Origin: Patescibacteria group bacterium
Lineage (GTDB): Bacteria; Patescibacteriota; WWE3; UBA101185; UBA10185
Direction: 5' to 3'
Assembly (NCBI GenBank): GCA_022710505.1
Contig: JAKLGS010000042.1
Location: 1-6,515, forward strand
DNA: 6,515 nucleotides
The translations under genes were made by a program, and so were the position numbers. Positions 5,559 through 6,515 of the stretch are shown in pieces (within the stretch, counting starts at the first letter, position 1; each line of letters starts with the position of its first letter). The notes under the pieces were generated by a model, which worked only from the letters and a program-made list of their open reading frames with translations, was not told where the DNA came from and searched no databases.

Positions 5559-5633
5559 GCCTGGGTAGTTCAGTGGTAGAACGCTTCCATGGTAAGGAAG
5601 AAGTCGAGGGTCCGACTCCCTCCCCAGGCTCCA
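5559..5633 (+). tRNA. tRNA-Thr (anticodon GGU), with C instead of U at position 55
   Basis: Acceptor GCCTGGG pairs with CCCAGGC, and D stem GTTC with GAAC. Anticodon stem CTTCC/GGAAG holds ATGGTAA, with anticodon GGT at 5591-5593. T stem GAGGG pairs with CCCTC. CCA is encoded. It reads ACC and ACU, complementing the UGU isoacceptor at 4426. The T loop reads TCCGACT instead of the near-universal TTC, so base 55 (5612) is C and cannot become pseudouridine. All stems are otherwise perfect, so the gene looks functional. It follows mscL closely and may share its transcript. Confidence 0.93.
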
Positions 5634-5749
5634 GAAATACCCACATTTTAATAATTAATTCAGAATAACCTATTCATTCTCTTACGTGGAAAATATTTAA
5701 ATCAATCTACGATAATAACCTATATCGATATTTTATTACTAGGGTAAAT

Positions 5750-5809
5750 AAAAAAAATCCTGGGGACAGACCATTACACTATGTGTAGTTGGGACTGCCA
5801 CCAGGATTT
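5750..5809 (-). terminator. Strong terminator of small RNA copy 1
   Basis: On the minus strand AAATCCTGG (5809-5801) pairs with CCAGGATTT (5763-5755). Further pairs follow inside (GGCAG with CTGTC, one G-U), and a terminal TACAC-ATA-GTGTA hairpin caps it. Eight T complete the signal (5757-5750). Confidence 0.85.
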
Positions 5810-5811
5810 GT

Positions 5812-5879
5812 AAAAAAAATCGCCGTTTTTTTTGACCTAAAAGATTTACAGAATAAGGTAAAAAACTAAAACTAAGGCG
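5812..5879 (-). terminator. Second, AT-rich terminator-like hairpin inside small RNA copy 1
   Basis: On the minus strand CGCC (5879-5876) can pair with GGCG (5824-5821). GTTTTTT-ACCT can pair with AGGT-C-AAAAAA inside, and A plus eight T follow (5819-5812). The outer 5' arm lies in the last sense codons of the four-codon ORF. It could act as an early terminator or attenuator. Copy 2 lacks an obvious counterpart. Its stability is modest because most pairs are A-T. Confidence 0.4.
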
Positions 5880-5886
5880 GATGCAT
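5872..5886 (-). CDS. Four-codon mini-ORF of copy 1 (MHPP)
   Basis: ATG CAT CCG CCT TAG, preceded by AGGAG with a 5-base spacer. On its own this would be meaningless, but copy 2 has an SD and a four-codon ORF at the aligned position, and the surrounding bases (AGGAG, ATG, CTTAGTT) are conserved. Translation is inferred, not shown. A regulatory minigene or ribosome pause site is more likely than a functional peptide. Confidence 0.35.
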   Translation of the reverse strand: MHPP

Positions 5887-5968
5887 TTTCACTCCTATTC
5901 TATTCTACCAGTTCCTATCAGGGGGTACGATCGATAAATATACCTGTTAGGTTGAAATATTGTTTATA

Positions 5969-5997
5969 ATACTACACTACAGTTTCTTTTTTGTCAA
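5969..5997 (-). promoter_or_regulatory. Promoter of small RNA copy 1
   Basis: On the minus strand a consensus TTGACA (5997-5992) and TAGTAT (5974-5969) are separated by 17 bases. The expected start is near 5961. About 36 of 41 positions from the -35 onward agree with the promoter of copy 2. A 16-base inverted repeat (TCCTT and AAGGA arms, 6005-6020) lies just upstream and is absent from copy 2. Confidence 0.72.
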
Positions 5998-6023
5998 CTA
6001 TGGGTCCTTTTTATTAAGGAGAT

Positions 6024-6050
6024 TTATTGATTTAAAAGTAAGTTCAAAAT
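6024..6050 (-). pseudogene. Remnant of the folD 3' end, carried by the duplication
   Basis: Read on the minus strand, TTTTGAAC then TTTTAAATCAATAAA (ending in a TAA at 6026-6024) mirrors the last codons of folD (TAA at 6336-6334). Translated it gives LNLLLNQ-stop against LNFLNQ-stop in folD, with one extra codon. An in-frame TAG lies a few codons upstream, so no gene remains. It marks the upstream edge of the duplicated segment. Confidence 0.6.
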
Positions 6051-6079
6051 ATTAGCTATCTAGTTATCAGAGTGAGAAT

Positions 6080-6131
6080 AAAAAAACCTGGAGATAAAAA
6101 CCATCGTAGTAGTGCTCGATGTATCTCCAGG
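6080..6131 (-). terminator. Perfect rho-independent terminator of small RNA copy 2
   Basis: On the minus strand CCTGGAGATA (6131-6122) pairs with TATCTCCAGG (6096-6087) over 10 bp without mismatch. An inner CATCG/CGATG stem encloses a 10-base loop, and seven T follow (6086-6080). Transcription of the minus strand through this region is therefore well supported. Confidence 0.9.
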
Positions 6132-6198
6132 AATTGCAAACGTGTCCCATTTTTAACCAAACAACTAACGACTATAGATTACCAGAACAAACTAACAA

Positions 6199-6213
6199 CT
6201 AAGTCCAGTCCAT
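6199..6213 (-). CDS. Four-codon mini-ORF of copy 2 (MDWT)
   Basis: ATG GAC TGG ACT TAG, preceded by a strong AAAGGAG with a 4-base spacer. The codons differ from copy 1 (MHPP), while the SD, start, stop (CTTAGTT) and length are kept. The short reading frame itself, not the peptide sequence, therefore seems to be conserved. Translation is inference. Confidence 0.35.
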   Translation of the reverse strand: MDWT

Positions 6214-6292
6214 TTGTCTCCTTTCTAAGCCTAGTTCCTGATAGATAGCATAATCAAAATATTTTTTCCATCAGGTCAGTATATTGTTTAAA

Positions 6293-6321
6293 ATACTACA
6301 CCAATGTTTCTTTTTTGTCAT
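6293..6321 (-). promoter_or_regulatory. Promoter of small RNA copy 2
   Basis: On the minus strand ATGACA (6321-6316, one base from consensus) and TAGTAT (6298-6293) are separated by 17 bases. The expected start is near 6286. It begins 12 bases after the folD stop, so the RNA is independent of folD, although folD read-through could also enter it because no terminator lies between them. Confidence 0.68.
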
Positions 6322-6333
6322 CTACGGATATTT

Positions 6334-6515
6334 TTATTGATTTAAAAAATTCAAAAGCAAATATCTCACTACTAGAGGTCCCATACCCCCAGGGGATTTT
6401 GAAATACAACCTAAATGATTTATAGAAGAACTCATATCCAAATCTCCTACACATTTATCATCTATAACAGAAGAACCAAAATCAACCACGTTGCAATCCA
6501 CGGAAATGGCCTCTC
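6334..6515 (-). CDS. folD: FolD-type methylenetetrahydrofolate dehydrogenase/cyclohydrolase, C-terminal 59 residues
   Basis: The bifunctional FolD family interconverts 5,10-methylene-, methenyl- and 10-formyl-THF; the last is the substrate of Fmt encoded at 2649. Only the C-terminus is in the window and the 5' end lies beyond 6515. The visible part reads VVDFGSSVIDDKCVGDLD, then ISKSPGGMGPLVVRYLL. These match the family pattern VIDVGIN...VGDVD and TPVPGGVGPMTVAMLL. The usual TPVPGG has become SKSPGG, so the protein is somewhat divergent at the cofactor-site signature. No terminator follows; the promoter of small RNA copy 2 starts 12 bases after the stop. I am fairly sure of the family, less sure that both activities are kept. 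Confidence 0.78.
   Translation of the reverse strand, partial: EAISVDCNVVDFGSSVIDDKCVGDLDMSSSINHLGCISKSPGGMGPLVVRYLLLNFLNQ

Larger units (their letters stand above)
5750..5961 (-). ncRNA. Putative small RNA, copy 1 (left copy of a duplicated pair)
   Basis: Predicted minus-strand transcript of about 212 nt from the promoter at 5997-5969 to the terminator ending at 5750. In 5'-3' order it has a hairpin (5951-5914), an SD (AGGAG, 5896-5892) with a four-codon ORF (5886-5872), an AT-rich hairpin ending in eight T (to 5812), and a strong terminal hairpin. It has no ORF of normal size. It aligns with copy 2 in the promoter, the 5' hairpin, the SD/mini-ORF block and the terminator position. I know no named RNA family with this layout. 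The function is unknown; both a structural sRNA and a minigene are possible. Confidence 0.6.
6080..6286 (-). ncRNA. Putative small RNA, copy 2 (right copy, next to folD)
   Basis: Predicted minus-strand transcript of about 207 nt from the promoter at 6321-6293 to the terminator at 6080. It shows a 5' hairpin (CCTGATGG at 6275-6268 with CTATCAGG at 6244-6237), then AAAGGAG (6224-6218) and a four-codon ORF (6213-6199), then an unstructured AT-rich stretch and a perfect terminator. It corresponds to copy 1 element by element at nearly the same total length. It is probably the parental copy because it directly follows the intact folD end. Its function is unknown. Confidence 0.6.

Noticed and set aside
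5443..5646. 67-aa minus-strand frame over tRNA-Thr(GGU) and the end of mscL
   Set aside because: GEGVGPSTSSLP is a typical antisense-tRNA artefact, and the rest is the complement of mscL.
5634..5749. A third copy of the small RNA unit or a further gene between tRNA-Thr(GGU) and 5750
   Set aside because: Only AT-rich sequence with a short ATTTAAATCAAT resemblance was found; there is no promoter pair, SD or hairpin matching the other two copies.
5750..6286. Riboswitch or T-box leader
   Set aside because: Promoter-hairpin-terminator order suggested a leader, but no minus-strand gene follows either terminator, and no T-box, THF or SAM consensus was recognised.

Overview
The window is AT-rich bacterial chromosome with densely packed housekeeping genes and the standard genetic code: topA reads for 557 codons without a TGA, and TGA serves as a stop elsewhere. 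The short MscL, tightly overlapping def-fmt, divergent FolD C-terminus and several promoters placed almost on the start codon would fit a reduced genome of the Patescibacteria/CPR type. That placement is inference only; no rRNA or marker phylogeny is available here.

Layout, left to right. The minus strand carries the N-terminal 557 residues of DNA topoisomerase I (1-1673). Divergent from it is a small two-helix membrane protein (1813-2028) with its own promoter, strong Shine-Dalgarno (SD) site and terminator. Next come def and fmt, overlapping on the plus strand (2117-3605), convergent with rpmB (3613-3864, minus). A small Cys-rich protein follows (3998-4219, minus). A plus-strand tRNA block holds tRNA-Thr(UGU) and tRNA-Tyr(GUA), then three tandem 181-bp units that each end in a copy of the last 21 bases of the tRNA-Tyr gene. 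mscL and tRNA-Thr(GGU) come after. The right end has two homologous minus-strand transcription units without a normal-size ORF, lying downstream of the 3' end of folD (6334-6515, minus).

Functionally, Def, Fmt and FolD belong to one theme. FolD interconverts one-carbon folates and can supply 10-formyl-THF, Fmt uses it to formylate Met-tRNAi, and Def removes the formyl group from nascent proteins. TopA, bL28 and the tRNAs are general housekeeping, and MscL is an osmotic safety valve.

Two regions deserve attention. (1) The tRNA-Tyr 3'-end repeats (4588-5130, with a degenerate fourth start to about 5150) repeat at exactly 181 bp although the middle unit has largely different sequence. The arrangement strongly resembles the rtT repeats behind tyrT in Escherichia coli. 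(2) The twin minus-strand units (5750-5997 and 6080-6321) share a sigma70-type promoter, a 5' hairpin with a compensatory base change, an SD followed by a four-codon ORF (MHPP or MDWT), and a strong terminator. They look like a duplicated, possibly undescribed small RNA or minigene family. The left copy still carries a remnant of the folD 3' end, which shows the direction of the duplication.
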